From Nonomuraea terrae (GTDB lineage: Bacteria; Actinomycetota; Actinomycetes; Streptosporangiales; Streptosporangiaceae): 34,540 nt of DNA. The first letter of the stretch is position 1. The number at the start of each line of letters is the position of its first letter. This document shows positions 7,125 to 15,594 of this stretch, one piece after another. The DNA lies in the NCBI RefSeq assembly GCF_004348995.1, contig NZ_SMKQ01000080.1, positions 1 to 34,540 on the forward strand. Direction: 5' to 3'. The position numbers were made by a program, and so were the translations under genes. The notes beneath the pieces were generated by a model. It was given only the letters and a program-made list of their open reading frames with translations, ran no database searches and was not told where the DNA came from.

Positions 7125-8852
7125 GTGACGACTGTTCGCGAGACCACGATCGAGCAGGTCAGGCGCCGCCGCACCGGGACCGTCATAGCCTCCTGGCTGT
7201 CGACCACCGACCACAAGGTCATCGGGTACCTCTACCTGATCTCCTCGTTCGGGTTCTTCCTCATCGCCGGCGTCATGGCCATGATCATCCGGGCCGAGCT
7301 CGTCGCCCCCGGCATGCAGCTCGTCAGCCAGCAGCAGTACAACCAGCTGTTCACCGTGCACGGCACGGTGATGCTGCTGTTGTTCGCCACCCCGCTGTTC
7401 GCCGGGTTCGCCAACGTCGTCATGCCGCTGCAGATCGGCGCGCCCGACGTCGCCTTCCCACGGCTGAACGCGGTGTCGTACTGGTTGTTCCTGTTCGGCG
7501 GGCTGATGGTGCTGATCGGCTTCTTCACGCCCGGCGGCGCGGCCGACTACGGCTGGTTCGCCTACACGCCGCTGTCGTCGTCGGTGTACTCGCCGCAGAT
7601 CGGCGGCGACTTCTGGATCATGGGCCTGGCGCTGTCCGGCCTCGGGACGATCCTCGGCTCGGTCAACTTCATCACCACGATCATCGGCATGCGCGCGCCG
7701 GGCATGACGATGTTCCGCATGCCGCTGTTCACCTGGAACGTGCTGCTGACCGGCCTGCTCGTGCTGCTGGCCTTCCCCGTGCTGGCCGCCGCGCTGCTGG
7801 TGCTGGAGGCCGACCGCAAGCTCGGCACGCAGGTCTTCGTCGCCGAGAACGGCGGGCCGCTGATCTGGCAGCACCTGTTCTGGTTCTTCGGCCACCCCGA
7901 GGTGTACATCATCGCGCTGCCGTTCTTCGGCATCATCACCGAGGTCATCCCGGTCTTCAGCCGCAAGCCCATCTTCGGCTACATGGGGCTGGTGGGCGCG
8001 ACGATCACGATCGCCGGCCTGTCGATGACGGTGTGGGCGCACCACATGTTCGGCACCGGGCAGGTGCTGCTGCCGTTCTTCTCGTTCATGACGTTCCTCA
8101 TCGCGGTGCCGACCGGGGTGAAGTTCTTCAACTGGATCGGCACGATGTGGCGCGGCCATCTGACCTTCCAGTCGCCGATGTTGTTCGCCGTGGGCTTCCT
8201 GGTGACGTTCCTGCTCGGCGGGCTGACCGGGGTCATCCTGGCCTCGCCGCCGCTCGACTTCCACATCACCGACACCTACTTCGTCGTCGCCCACTTCCAC
8301 TACGTCGTCTTCGGCACCGTGGTGTTCGCCATGTTCGCCGGGTTCTACTTCTGGTGGCCGAAGATGACCGGCCGGATGCTCGACGACCGGCTCGGCAAGG
8401 TGCACTTCTGGACGCTGTTCATCGGCTTCCACACCACGTTCCTCGTCCAGCACTGGCTGGGCGCGGCCGGCATGCCGCGCCGCTACGCCGACTACGGCGT
8501 GGCCGACGGCTTCACCTTCCTCAACCAGCTCTCCTCGGTGGGGGCGTTCCTGCTGGGCGCCTCGACGCTGCCGTTCCTCTACAACGTCTTCAAGACCGCC
8601 CGGCGCGCGCCGAAGGTCACCCTCGACGACCCGTGGGGCTACGGCAACTCGCTGGAGTGGGCGACGAGCTGCCCGCCGCCGCGGCACAACTTCACCAGCA
8701 TCCCGCCCATCCGCTCCGAGCGGCCCGCCTTCGACCTGCACTACCCCCGGGTGCCGCCGGAGGAGGCCCCCGAGGCCGGCGGCGGCGAACCCCCCGAGCT
8801 GGGCCCGCGCCCGGGCGACGAGCCGAGAGCCCCGGAGGGCACGCGCTCCTGA
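7125..8852 (+). CDS. ctaD: Cytochrome c oxidase subunit I (aa3-type), orphan copy
   Basis: This is a 575-residue heme-copper oxidase subunit I with about 12 membrane spans. His79 (FTVHGTVM) and His392 (AHFHYV) should bind low-spin heme a, and His390 should bind the active-site heme. Cu-B ligands are His257 (GHPEVY), His306 and His307 (WAHHMF), and the GHPEVY Glu259/Tyr261 pair is the A-type signature. Asp108 (GAPDVAFPRLN) is the D-channel entry and Lys333 (TGVKFF) fits the K-channel. The hydrophilic tail ends in a Pro/Glu/Gly-rich stretch. It starts at GTG with GGAGGGG 7 bases upstream. No subunit II, III, IV or qcr gene is adjacent, so it must borrow partners encoded elsewhere or be an alternative subunit I. 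It lies directly upstream of the fumarate reductase block on the same strand. Confidence 0.96.
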   Translation: MTTVRETTIEQVRRRRTGTVIASWLSTTDHKVIGYLYLISSFGFFLIAGVMAMIIRAELVAPGMQLVSQQQYNQLFTVHGTVMLLLFATPLFAGFANVVMPLQIGAPDVAFPRLNAVSYWLFLFGGLMVLIGFFTPGGAADYGWFAYTPLSSSVYSPQIGGDFWIMGLALSGLGTILGSVNFITTIIGMRAPGMTMFRMPLFTWNVLLTGLLVLLAFPVLAAALLVLEADRKLGTQVFVAENGGPLIWQHLFWFFGHPEVYIIALPFFGIITEVIPVFSRKPIFGYMGLVGATITIAGLSMTVWAHHMFGTGQVLLPFFSFMTFLIAVPTGVKFFNWIGTMWRGHLTFQSPMLFAVGFLVTFLLGGLTGVILASPPLDFHITDTYFVVAHFHYVVFGTVVFAMFAGFYFWWPKMTGRMLDDRLGKVHFWTLFIGFHTTFLVQHWLGAAGMPRRYADYGVADGFTFLNQLSSVGAFLLGASTLPFLYNVFKTARRAPKVTLDDPWGYGNSLEWATSCPPPRHNFTSIPPIRSERPAFDLHYPRVPPEEAPEAGGGEPPELGPRPGDEPRAPEGTRS

Positions 8853-8870
8853 CGGGTTCGCGACCTTCCC

Positions 8871-8891
8871 CAAGCGCCCGGTTGGTGCTTG
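8871..8891. promoter_or_regulatory. Inverted repeat between ctaD and the frd block (operator or hairpin)
   Basis: CAAGCGCC, 5 bases, GGTGCTTG: 8-bp arms with one G-T wobble, 19 bases after the ctaD stop and 37 before the next start. It could be a weak terminator or attenuator for ctaD, or a dyad operator for the frd operon. CAAG...CTTG dyads are common in TetR-type sites of actinomycetes, which is only suggestive. Confidence 0.4.
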
Positions 8892-8927
8892 TGTGGAGGT
8901 GACTCCGCCCCCCGAGGGAGACCGGCG

Positions 8928-9161
8928 ATGACTGGAACGCGAACTCCCTTCGCCCCCGAGACGGCGCCCTGCGGCAGGAAGGCCGGCGGTGAGCGCTTCA
9001 TGGAGGACGACGGCTACGGCCTGCTGATCCGCGACTGGTTCTACACCTGCGGCTGCCGCCGCATCCGCCACGAGTACCACGACGGCAGCATCCACCTGTC
9101 CGCCGTCCGCCACGACGGCAAGCGCGTCAAGGACCAGGCCGAACCCGATCGGGGGAAATGA
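8928..9161 (+). CDS. 77-residue protein of unknown function coupled to frdA
   Basis: The ATG at 8928 has GAGGGAG 7 bases upstream. A second ATG at 9000 (MEDDGYGLL) is a possible shorter start with GGTGAG 6 bases before it. The first 24 residues are Pro/Thr/Arg-rich and look poorly ordered. The rest is compact and charged: LLIRDWFYTCGCRRIRHEY, then HDGSIHLSAVRHDGKR. The CGC pair and several histidines could bind a metal. I do not recognise the family. The stop overlaps the frdA start as ATGA (9158-9161), so translation is very probably coupled. A role in assembly or flavinylation of fumarate reductase would fit the position but is inference. No signal peptide or membrane span is visible. Confidence 0.72.
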   Translation: MTGTRTPFAPETAPCGRKAGGERFMEDDGYGLLIRDWFYTCGCRRIRHEYHDGSIHLSAVRHDGKRVKDQAEPDRGK

Positions 9162-10900
9162 GGGACATGATCGATGTGCTGATCGTCGGAGGGGGCGGGG
9201 CGGGGTTGCGCGCGGCCGTGGCGGTGGCCGAGAGCGATCCCGCGTTGCAGGTGGCGGTCGTGTCGAAGGTGTATCCGATGCGCAGTCACACCGTCTCCGC
9301 CGAGGGCGGTGCCGCGGCGGTGATCGGCATCGGCGACACGCTCGACGAGCACTGCTACGACACGATCTCCGGCGGCGACTGGCTGTGCGACCAGGACGCG
9401 GTCGAGGCGTTCGTGGCCGAGGCGCCGCGAGAGCTGATCCAGCTGGAGCATTGGGGCTGCCCGTGGAGCCGTGAGCGCGACGGCCGGGTGGCCGTGCGGC
9501 CGTTCGGCGGGATGAAGAAGATGCGCACCTGGTACGCCGCCGACAAGACCGGCTTCCACCTGCTGCACACCCTCTTCCAGACCACCCTGAAATATCAGGA
9601 CATCATCAGGTACGACGAGTGGTACGTCACCAAGCTCGTCGTCGACGACGGCCGCGTCCACGGCGTCGTGGCCGTCGAGATCAGGACCGGCCGCGTCGAG
9701 ACCATCCCGGCCAGGACCGTCATCCTGGCCACCGGCGGCTGCGGCCGCGCCTTCCCCTTCACCACGAACGCCTCCATCAAGACCGGCGACGGCATGGCGC
9801 TGGCCTACCGGGAGGGGGCGCCGCTGAAGGACATGGAGTTCGTCCAGTACCACCCCACCGGCCTGCCGTTCACCGGCATCCTCATCACCGAGGCCGCAAG
9901 GGCCGAGGGCGGCTGGCTGATCAACAAGGACGGCTACCGCTACCTGCAGGACTACGACCTCGGCGCCCCCACGCCCGAGCCGACGCTGCGCAGCATGGAG
10001 CTCGGCCCGCGCGACCGGCTCTCGCAGGCGTTCGTGCACGAGCAGCGCAGGGGCCGTACCGCCGACACCCCGTACGGACCGGTCGTCTACCTGGACCTGC
10101 GCCATCTCGGCGAGGAGAAGATCGAGCACCGCATCCCGTTCGTGCGCGAGCTGTGCCGCAGCTACCAGAACCTCGACCCGGTGACCGACCTCATCCCGGT
10201 GCGTCCGGTCGTGCACTACATGATGGGCGGCGTCCACACCGACCTCGACGGCGCCACCACCGTCGCCGGGCTGTACGCGGCCGGGGAGACGGCGTGCGTC
10301 AGCATCAACGGCGCCAACCGGCTCGGCTCCAACTCGCTGCCCGAGATCCTCGTCTTCGGCCGCCGGGCCGGGATCGCCGCCGCCGAGTTCGCCCGCTCGC
10401 ACCGCGAGGCCGAGCCGGCGGCCGTACGCAGCCAGGGGGAGGACGAGCGGCGGCGGCTGACCCGCGCGCGCGAGGGCGGCGGGAACGGCGGGCGGATCGC
10501 CGACCTGCGCGAGGAGATGCAGCACACCCTCGAAGGCGCGGCCGGCATCTACCGCAGCGGCGACGTGCTGACCAAGGCCGCCGACACGCTGGCCGGGCTG
10601 CGCGAGCGCGCCGAGGAGGCCCGCGTCGACGACGGCAGCACCGCGTTCAACACCGAGCTGATCAACCTGCTGGAGCTGCACGCCATGCTGGAGGTCGCGC
10701 AGACGATCGTGGCCTGCGCGCTGAACCGGCGGGAGTCGCGCGGCGCGCACCAGCGCACCGACCACACCGCCCGCGACGACGACGCCTACCTGGCGCACTC
10801 GCTGGTGCACCGCGCGCCCGACGGTACCCCGTCGGTGGGCCTGCTGCCCGTGACGATCACCCGCTGGGCTCCGGGAGAAAGGGTCTACGGCCGTGACTGA
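9158..10900 (+). CDS. frdA: Fumarate reductase flavoprotein subunit
   Basis: The 580-residue protein resembles E. coli FrdA more than aerobic SdhA. The dinucleotide fold is IVGGGGAGLRAA (9-20), and the covalent FAD histidine is His44 in MRSHTVSAEGGAAAV, the same position as in E. coli. GGDWLCDQD, QLEHWGCPWSR and ADKTGFHLLHTLFQT are FrdA-like. Active-site segments are QYHPTGL, GILITEAARAEGG, HYMMGGVHTD and NGANRLGSNSLPE. It interconverts fumarate and succinate at the cytoplasmic face. The start at 9158 overlaps the previous stop by 4 bases; ATG 9167 is an alternative. frdB begins 8 bases before its stop. Mycobacterium tuberculosis has a similar frdABCD operon. Confidence 0.95.
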   Translation: MRDMIDVLIVGGGGAGLRAAVAVAESDPALQVAVVSKVYPMRSHTVSAEGGAAAVIGIGDTLDEHCYDTISGGDWLCDQDAVEAFVAEAPRELIQLEHWGCPWSRERDGRVAVRPFGGMKKMRTWYAADKTGFHLLHTLFQTTLKYQDIIRYDEWYVTKLVVDDGRVHGVVAVEIRTGRVETIPARTVILATGGCGRAFPFTTNASIKTGDGMALAYREGAPLKDMEFVQYHPTGLPFTGILITEAARAEGGWLINKDGYRYLQDYDLGAPTPEPTLRSMELGPRDRLSQAFVHEQRRGRTADTPYGPVVYLDLRHLGEEKIEHRIPFVRELCRSYQNLDPVTDLIPVRPVVHYMMGGVHTDLDGATTVAGLYAAGETACVSINGANRLGSNSLPEILVFGRRAGIAAAEFARSHREAEPAAVRSQGEDERRRLTRAREGGGNGGRIADLREEMQHTLEGAAGIYRSGDVLTKAADTLAGLRERAEEARVDDGSTAFNTELINLLELHAMLEVAQTIVACALNRRESRGAHQRTDHTARDDDAYLAHSLVHRAPDGTPSVGLLPVTITRWAPGERVYGRD

Positions 10901-11633
10901 CAGCGCTGAGACGCCGACGATCCGGATGGAGGTCGCCCGGTACCGGCCGGGGGAGGACAGCGAGCCGGTGTTCCAGGCGTACGACGTTCCGCTCGTGGAC
11001 GACTGGGCGGTGCTTGACGGGCTCACCTACATCAAGGACCGGCTCGACGGCAGCCTGTCGTTCCGCTGGTCGTGCCGGATGGGCGTGTGCGGCTCGTGCG
11101 GCATGACCGTCAACGGCGAGGCCCGGCTGACCTGCGGCACCTTCCTCACCGAGTACGGCTCCGGGCCGGTCAGGATCGAGCCGCTCAAGGGTTTCCCGGT
11201 GATTCGCGACCTGGTCGTGGACATCGACGACTTCCTGGCCAAGCTGTCGTCGGTGCGGCCCTGGCTGGTCAGGGAGGGCGAGGAGCCGCCGCTGACCGCC
11301 GAGTACGCCCAGACGCCGGAGCAGCTGGAGGCGTACAAGCAGTACAGCATGTGCATCAACTGCCTGCTGTGCTACTCGGCCTGCCCGGTCTACGTGCTCG
11401 ACCCCGACTTCCTCGGCCCGGCCGCGATCGCCCTGGCCCAGCGCTACAACCTGGACTCGCGCGACATGGACGACCGGTTCGACGTGCTCAACCTGGACGA
11501 CGCCGTGTGGGGGTGCACGTTCGTCGGCGAGTGCACCAAGGTCTGCCCCAAGCACGTCGACCCCGCCGAGGCCATCCAGCGCTACAAGGTGAGCGCCGCG
11601 CTGCGCTCGGTGCTGCCGTGGAGCCGGCGATGA
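10893..11633 (+). CDS. frdB: Fumarate reductase iron-sulfur subunit
   Basis: The product has 246 residues, the usual length for FrdB. The [2Fe-2S] ligands are Cys61, Cys66, Cys69 and Cys81 in RWSCRMGVCGSCG and LTCGTF. The [4Fe-4S] ligands are Cys154, Cys157, Cys160 in CINCLLCYSACP, and Cys218 in KVCPKHVDP. The [3Fe-4S] ligands are Cys164, Cys208 and Cys214 in CTFVGEC. All positions expected for the three clusters are present. It carries electrons between menaquinol at FrdCD and the FAD of FrdA. The GTG start lies inside the end of frdA with AAAGGG upstream, and its stop overlaps frdC as ATGA, so the operon is tightly coupled. Confidence 0.95.
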   Translation: MTDSAETPTIRMEVARYRPGEDSEPVFQAYDVPLVDDWAVLDGLTYIKDRLDGSLSFRWSCRMGVCGSCGMTVNGEARLTCGTFLTEYGSGPVRIEPLKGFPVIRDLVVDIDDFLAKLSSVRPWLVREGEEPPLTAEYAQTPEQLEAYKQYSMCINCLLCYSACPVYVLDPDFLGPAAIALAQRYNLDSRDMDDRFDVLNLDDAVWGCTFVGECTKVCPKHVDPAEAIQRYKVSAALRSVLPWSRR

Positions 11634-12025
11634 CCGAGGACGCGCGCACGGACGTCTACCGGCCGCGCCGCGACCGGCTCTGGTTCACCCGCAGCCGCGG
11701 TTACACCGTCTTCGTGCTGCGCGAGCTGACGAGCGTCTTCGTGGCCTGGTCGATCGTCTTCACGCTGATGCTCGTCGACGCCGTGCTGGGCGGGAGCCTC
11801 GCGGAGTTCGCCGCGCTGGCCGCGCGGCCGTGGATGATCGCCCTGAACGTGGTGGCGCTGGCCGCGACGGTCTTCCACGCGGTCACGTTCCTCAACCTCG
11901 CGCCGAAGGCCACGGTGGTCCGGCTGGACGGCTGGCGGGTGCCGGCCTGGATGATCCAGGGCGGCAACCACACGGCCTGGGCGCTGGTGTCGCTGCTGAT
12001 CGCCTACGTCGTGCTGAGGTCGTGA
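11630..12025 (+). CDS. frdC: Fumarate reductase membrane anchor subunit C
   Basis: At 131 residues this is exactly the length of E. coli FrdC. Three hydrophobic spans occupy about 34-52, 67-88 and 108-130. YTVFVLRELTSVFVAW aligns with the E. coli FrdC segment YMLREGTAVPAVW, so Glu32 corresponds to the glutamate important for quinol oxidation. VFHAVTFLNLAPK matches LLHTKTWFELAPK, keeping the conserved His83. With FrdD it anchors FrdAB and forms the menaquinol site; this family carries no heme. The ATGA start overlaps the frdB stop, and its stop TGA shares a base with the frdD start. Confidence 0.92.
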   Translation: MTEDARTDVYRPRRDRLWFTRSRGYTVFVLRELTSVFVAWSIVFTLMLVDAVLGGSLAEFAALAARPWMIALNVVALAATVFHAVTFLNLAPKATVVRLDGWRVPAWMIQGGNHTAWALVSLLIAYVVLRS

Positions 12026-12384
12026 TGACGCCGAGGAAACGCACGCCGGAGCCGTACCTGTGGCTGCTGTTCAGCGGCGGGGGAGTGGTGGCGGCGCTGG
12101 TGCTGCCGGTGCTCGTGCTGCTGTTCGGGGTGCTCATGCCGCTCGGCGTGGTGGACTGGCCCGCCGCGGCCCACCTGCGGGCGCTGGTCGACCACGTGCT
12201 CGTCCGGGTCGCGCTGGCGGCCGTCGTCGTGCTCTGTCTCTTTCACGCGGCTCACCGGCTCCGCTTCACCAGCGAGGAGCTGCTCGGTCTCGGCCGGTTC
12301 GACCGGCTGATCGCGGTGGTCTGTTACGGCGGCGCGCTCGCCGGCGGGATCGTCGCGGTGAGAATGATGACCTATATGTCGTAG
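12025..12384 (+). CDS. frdD: Fumarate reductase membrane anchor subunit D
   Basis: At 119 residues this matches the length of E. coli FrdD. It begins MTPRKRTPEPYLWLLFSGGG, like KRSDEPVFWGLFGAGG, followed by LPVLVLLFGVLMPLG, like APVMILLVGILLPLG. LCLFHAAHRLRF matches LPLWCGLHRMHHAM with its conserved His-x-x-His. Three spans occupy about 15-40, 60-80 and 95-115. TGATG joins it to frdC with one shared base. It completes the anchor pair of the quinol:fumarate reductase. No clear terminator follows. Confidence 0.92.
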   Translation: MTPRKRTPEPYLWLLFSGGGVVAALVLPVLVLLFGVLMPLGVVDWPAAAHLRALVDHVLVRVALAAVVVLCLFHAAHRLRFTSEELLGLGRFDRLIAVVCYGGALAGGIVAVRMMTYMS

Positions 12385-12408
12385 TTTGATCACATTTACA
12401 CAACGGCC

Positions 12409-12438
12409 TTTACGCTGAGTTTACCTACCCTCTAACGT
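12409..12438 (+). promoter_or_regulatory. Putative promoter of the M6 protease gene
   Basis: TTTACG (12409-12414), an 18-base spacer and TAACGT (12433-12438) resemble a vegetative promoter. They lie in a distinctly AT-richer patch of the 112-base gap after frdD. The transcript would start near 12445 and carry a leader of about 50 bases with GAGAGGG before GTG 12497. Confidence 0.45.
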
Positions 12439-12496
12439 CCGGCATTGCACTCTTCATGGCCGATTGCCCGGCGATCCCGGGCAGAGAGGGTTCCCG

Positions 12497-15253
12497 GTGC
12501 CCAGCAAGAAGCGCCTTTTAGCAGCTTTCCCCGTGGTCGCCCTCCTGGGCGCCGCCTTGTCCGTGCCTCCCGCCCAGGCGGAGTCCATCGCCCGCTACGA
12601 GCCGACGGCCGCGGACTACTACATCAACTACGCGCCCCCGAGCGTCGAGAGGGACCCGCGGGAGCCCACGCTCAACAACGCCAAGGCGCGGTCGTTGTCC
12701 CCGGCCGAGAAGTTCGACCGCAAGTTCGCCGCCGGCAACCCGGCGGCCGGCCGCATCCTCGCCGCGCGCGAGAACGAGGCCATCAGGACCGGCCGCAACC
12801 CCGCCGACTGGATCTTCAAGAAGTCGAAGCAGGTCCGTACGGCCAAGCTCCTCACGATCCTCGTCGAGTTCAACGAGCAGGCCAACGACGACTTCTCCGG
12901 CTACAACCGCCTGCGCACGGTCAGCAGCGCCCCGGACGACTGCGTCGTCGAGCCGCCTGGCACGTTCCTCAACGGCCCGCTGCACAACAACATCCCCGAC
13001 CCGGCCACCCTGCCGGCCGAGGACAACAACTCCTTCTGGGTCAAGGACTTCAGCACCGAGCACTTCAACAGGATGCTCTACACCGACAAGGGCATCACCG
13101 AGCGCGTCCGTCCCGACCTGAAGGACCCGCGTGACGGCAAGCCCGGCATCGACATCTCCGGCCACACCATGAAGCGGATGTACGAGGAGATGTCGAAGGG
13201 CGCCTACTCCGTCACCGGCTCGGCGGTCGGCTGGATCAAGGTCCCGCACTCCGAGGCCTGGTACGGCGCCGCGGCCTGCGGCGGCGCGCCCCAGGACATG
13301 TCCGGCCACCCGGACAACCCGCTCGGCGCCCAGCAGTTGCCGATCGACACCGTGAACGCCCTCGCCCAGGCCCAGCCCGACTTCCCGTGGGCCGACTACG
13401 ACGTCGAGGACATCTCCGACGCCGACGGCGACGGCAACCACGCCGAGCCCGACGGCGTGATCGACCACCTCGTGCTGGTCCACGCCGGCAAGGACAAGTC
13501 GTCCGACGGCGGCGCCGAGGGCACGTACGCGATCTGGGCGCACTCCAGCGCGGTCGCCAGCGGCTACAAGATCCCCGGCAGCGACAAGAAGATCTCCAAC
13601 TACATCGTGCAGCCGGAGGACTCCGGCGTCGGCGTCTTCGCCCACGAGTACGGCCACGACCTCGGCCTGCCCGACCTGTACGACACCACGGGCGCGGCCA
13701 GCTCCGCCGTGGACTTCTGGGACCTGATGTCCAGCGGCTCCCACTCCGGCCCGATCTTCCAGTCGATGCCGAGTCACATGGGCCTGTGGGACAAGTGGGT
13801 GCTCGGCTGGGCGAACCCGAAGGTGTTCGAGCCGGGCGACCGCGCCAAGGTCGTCACCGTCGGCCAGTCCTCACGCACGCCCAAGCTCACCGAGGACGGC
13901 GTCCGCGTCAACCTGGAGTCGGCGCCGGTCAAGATGATCGACGTCCACAGCGGCTCGAACGCCTGGTGGAGCAACCTCGACCAGGAATGGGGCAACCTGA
14001 CGCTGACCCGCGACCTGCCCGTCCCCGCCGGGAACGATCTCAAGCTGTGGATGTGGAACAACTACGAGATCGAGCAGGACTGGGACTTCGGCTTCGTCGA
14101 GGTCTCCACCGACGGCGGCGAGACGTGGACCCAGCAGAAGGTCTACGACGAGGCCGGCAACGAGGTCAGCACGCCGGACGACTACGCCGACCCGTACAAG
14201 AACCTCGTCACCTTCGGCAACAAGAAGTACGGCCTCACCGGTGACACCGGCGGCGCCTGGCGGCACGACTACGTGAACCTGACGCCGTTCGCCGGCCAGA
14301 CGATCAGGCTGCGACTGTCGTACAACACCGACGCCGCCTTCCAGATGCGCGGCTGGCACGTCGACGACTTCGAGCTCACCAACGGCGGCACGGCCGTGTG
14401 GAGCGACGACGCCGAGAGCGACACCGGCTGGCTGCACATCGTCGGCACGTTCACCAACACCAGCGGCCAGGGCTGGACGCGCAACAACGGCGAGCGCGAG
14501 ATCTCCCGCTTCTACCTCGCCGAGTGGCGCAACTTCGACGGCTTCGACAAGGGCCTGCAGTACGCCTACGACACCGACTACCTGCGTGACGGCGCGTGGA
14601 AGGTGCAGAAGGTCAAGTACAACGCGCCTGGCCTGCTCGTCTGGTACCGCGACTCGACGTACGTCAACAACAACATCTACGACACCATCCAGACGCAGCC
14701 GAGCATCGGTCCCAAGGGCAGCCTGCTGATCGTGGACTCCCACTACGAGCCGCTGCGCCGCACGGGCGAGGCGGCCGAGAAGGACCCGCAGCTCAACAAG
14801 AACCTGCAGGGACGCGTCCAGACCTCGAACGCCGCGTTCGGGTTCGGCAAGACGTACCCGTTCAAGGAGTGCCTGGAGGCGGCGGACGAGCCGTTCAGCC
14901 AGTACTGCACGAACTTCCCCGCGCAGAAGGGCGTGTCCACCTTCACCGACGCCAAGACGTGGTACCCGGGCATCGAGACGATCGACGGCGGTCTGTACTA
15001 CCGCGACTTCGACGCCTCGGTGGTCGTGCCGTCGAAGGGCGACCAGGCGTACTCCACCCGCGTGGTGCACCAGGACGGCACCCCGGCCCCTGAGCTGTAC
15101 GGCCAGACGGTCGCCGGCTCCGTGCTCGGCACCGGCAACCCCGGTGACGAGGGCAAGGCCCTGGGGGTCCAGTTCAAGCTCCTGGCCCCGCTTCCGGGCA
15201 ACGTGGGCGCCCTCGTCCACGTCGTCCCTCCGCGCACCAGCACCAAGAAGTAG
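12497..15253 (+). CDS. Secreted M6-family metalloprotease (immune inhibitor A-like)
   Basis: The product has 918 residues. GTG 12497 has GAGAGGG 6 bases upstream and gives a clean signal peptide: MPSKKR, a hydrophobic core, and cleavage after PPAQA. The catalytic zinc site is HEYGHDLGLPDLYD (His383, Glu384, His387), followed by the M6 phrase DFWDLMSSGSH. Asp-rich DADGDGNHAEPDG just upstream is a likely calcium site. Further on, LSYNTDAAFQMRGWHVDDFEL (split here as LSYNTDAAF and RGWHVDDFEL) is the MAM/VEG-like beta domain found in InhA proteins at about 560-640. Family members degrade host or environmental proteins; in a soil actinomycete a nutritional or developmental role is as likely as virulence. 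It appears to be a single-gene transcript with its own promoter and terminator. Confidence 0.93.
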   Translation: MPSKKRLLAAFPVVALLGAALSVPPAQAESIARYEPTAADYYINYAPPSVERDPREPTLNNAKARSLSPAEKFDRKFAAGNPAAGRILAARENEAIRTGRNPADWIFKKSKQVRTAKLLTILVEFNEQANDDFSGYNRLRTVSSAPDDCVVEPPGTFLNGPLHNNIPDPATLPAEDNNSFWVKDFSTEHFNRMLYTDKGITERVRPDLKDPRDGKPGIDISGHTMKRMYEEMSKGAYSVTGSAVGWIKVPHSEAWYGAAACGGAPQDMSGHPDNPLGAQQLPIDTVNALAQAQPDFPWADYDVEDISDADGDGNHAEPDGVIDHLVLVHAGKDKSSDGGAEGTYAIWAHSSAVASGYKIPGSDKKISNYIVQPEDSGVGVFAHEYGHDLGLPDLYDTTGAASSAVDFWDLMSSGSHSGPIFQSMPSHMGLWDKWVLGWANPKVFEPGDRAKVVTVGQSSRTPKLTEDGVRVNLESAPVKMIDVHSGSNAWWSNLDQEWGNLTLTRDLPVPAGNDLKLWMWNNYEIEQDWDFGFVEVSTDGGETWTQQKVYDEAGNEVSTPDDYADPYKNLVTFGNKKYGLTGDTGGAWRHDYVNLTPFAGQTIRLRLSYNTDAAFQMRGWHVDDFELTNGGTAVWSDDAESDTGWLHIVGTFTNTSGQGWTRNNGEREISRFYLAEWRNFDGFDKGLQYAYDTDYLRDGAWKVQKVKYNAPGLLVWYRDSTYVNNNIYDTIQTQPSIGPKGSLLIVDSHYEPLRRTGEAAEKDPQLNKNLQGRVQTSNAAFGFGKTYPFKECLEAADEPFSQYCTNFPAQKGVSTFTDAKTWYPGIETIDGGLYYRDFDASVVVPSKGDQAYSTRVVHQDGTPAPELYGQTVAGSVLGTGNPGDEGKALGVQFKLLAPLPGNVGALVHVVPPRTSTKK

Positions 15254-15259
15254 CACCAC

Positions 15260-15292
15260 GGCGGGGCCTCCGTTCCCACGGACGGCCCCGCC
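15260..15292 (+). terminator. Strong hairpin terminator after the M6 protease gene
   Basis: GGCGGGGCC plus TCCGT, loop TCCC, then ACGGA, one unpaired C and GGCCCCGCC give a 14-bp stem. It begins 6 bases after the stop codon. A C-rich tract rather than a T-run follows, as is common for actinomycete terminators. Confidence 0.85.
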
Positions 15293-15535
15293 CCCACCTC
15301 CCGGGGCGCGACCACGCCGGCCGCCCCGGGACCCGGTTCTCCCACCAACCGCTCCTTGGCTGGGCAACTGCCGAAAAGCAGCCGCCTCCCGGGAAGTCGC
15401 GTGGCGACGCCGAAAATTCGGGCTGCGTTCAGGCCGCGTTGGGGTGTTTTCCCGCCCGTCCCGGAAGAGAGCCCGCGCTCACATTGACCTGGGAAGTTCG
15501 CGGCTGATGCCGGAGCGCGACCGTCCCTCCCTGCC
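15293..15535. other. Noncoding stretch without a recognised feature
   Basis: Between the protease terminator and the lipid kinase promoter I see no frame with a credible start, ribosome site and family match. A short CCGAA/TTCGG dyad near 15411 is too small to interpret. Confidence 0.5.
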
Positions 15536-15565
15536 TCGACAGGTCTCAGCCGGGGGGCGTACCCT
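15536..15565 (+). promoter_or_regulatory. Putative vegetative promoter upstream of the lipid kinase gene
   Basis: TCGACA (15536-15541), an 18-base spacer and TACCCT (15560-15565) match a housekeeping sigma promoter well. Transcription would start near 15572, giving a leader of about 75-85 bases that contains two hairpins and no Shine-Dalgarno sequence. Confidence 0.45.
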
Positions 15566-15594
15566 TCAACCCCAGCCCGCACAGCAGCCCCCTA

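Noticed and set aside
12385..12496. Riboswitch (for example c-di-AMP type) ahead of the secreted protease
   Set aside because: The likely leader is only about 50 bases, too short, and shows none of the conserved blocks.
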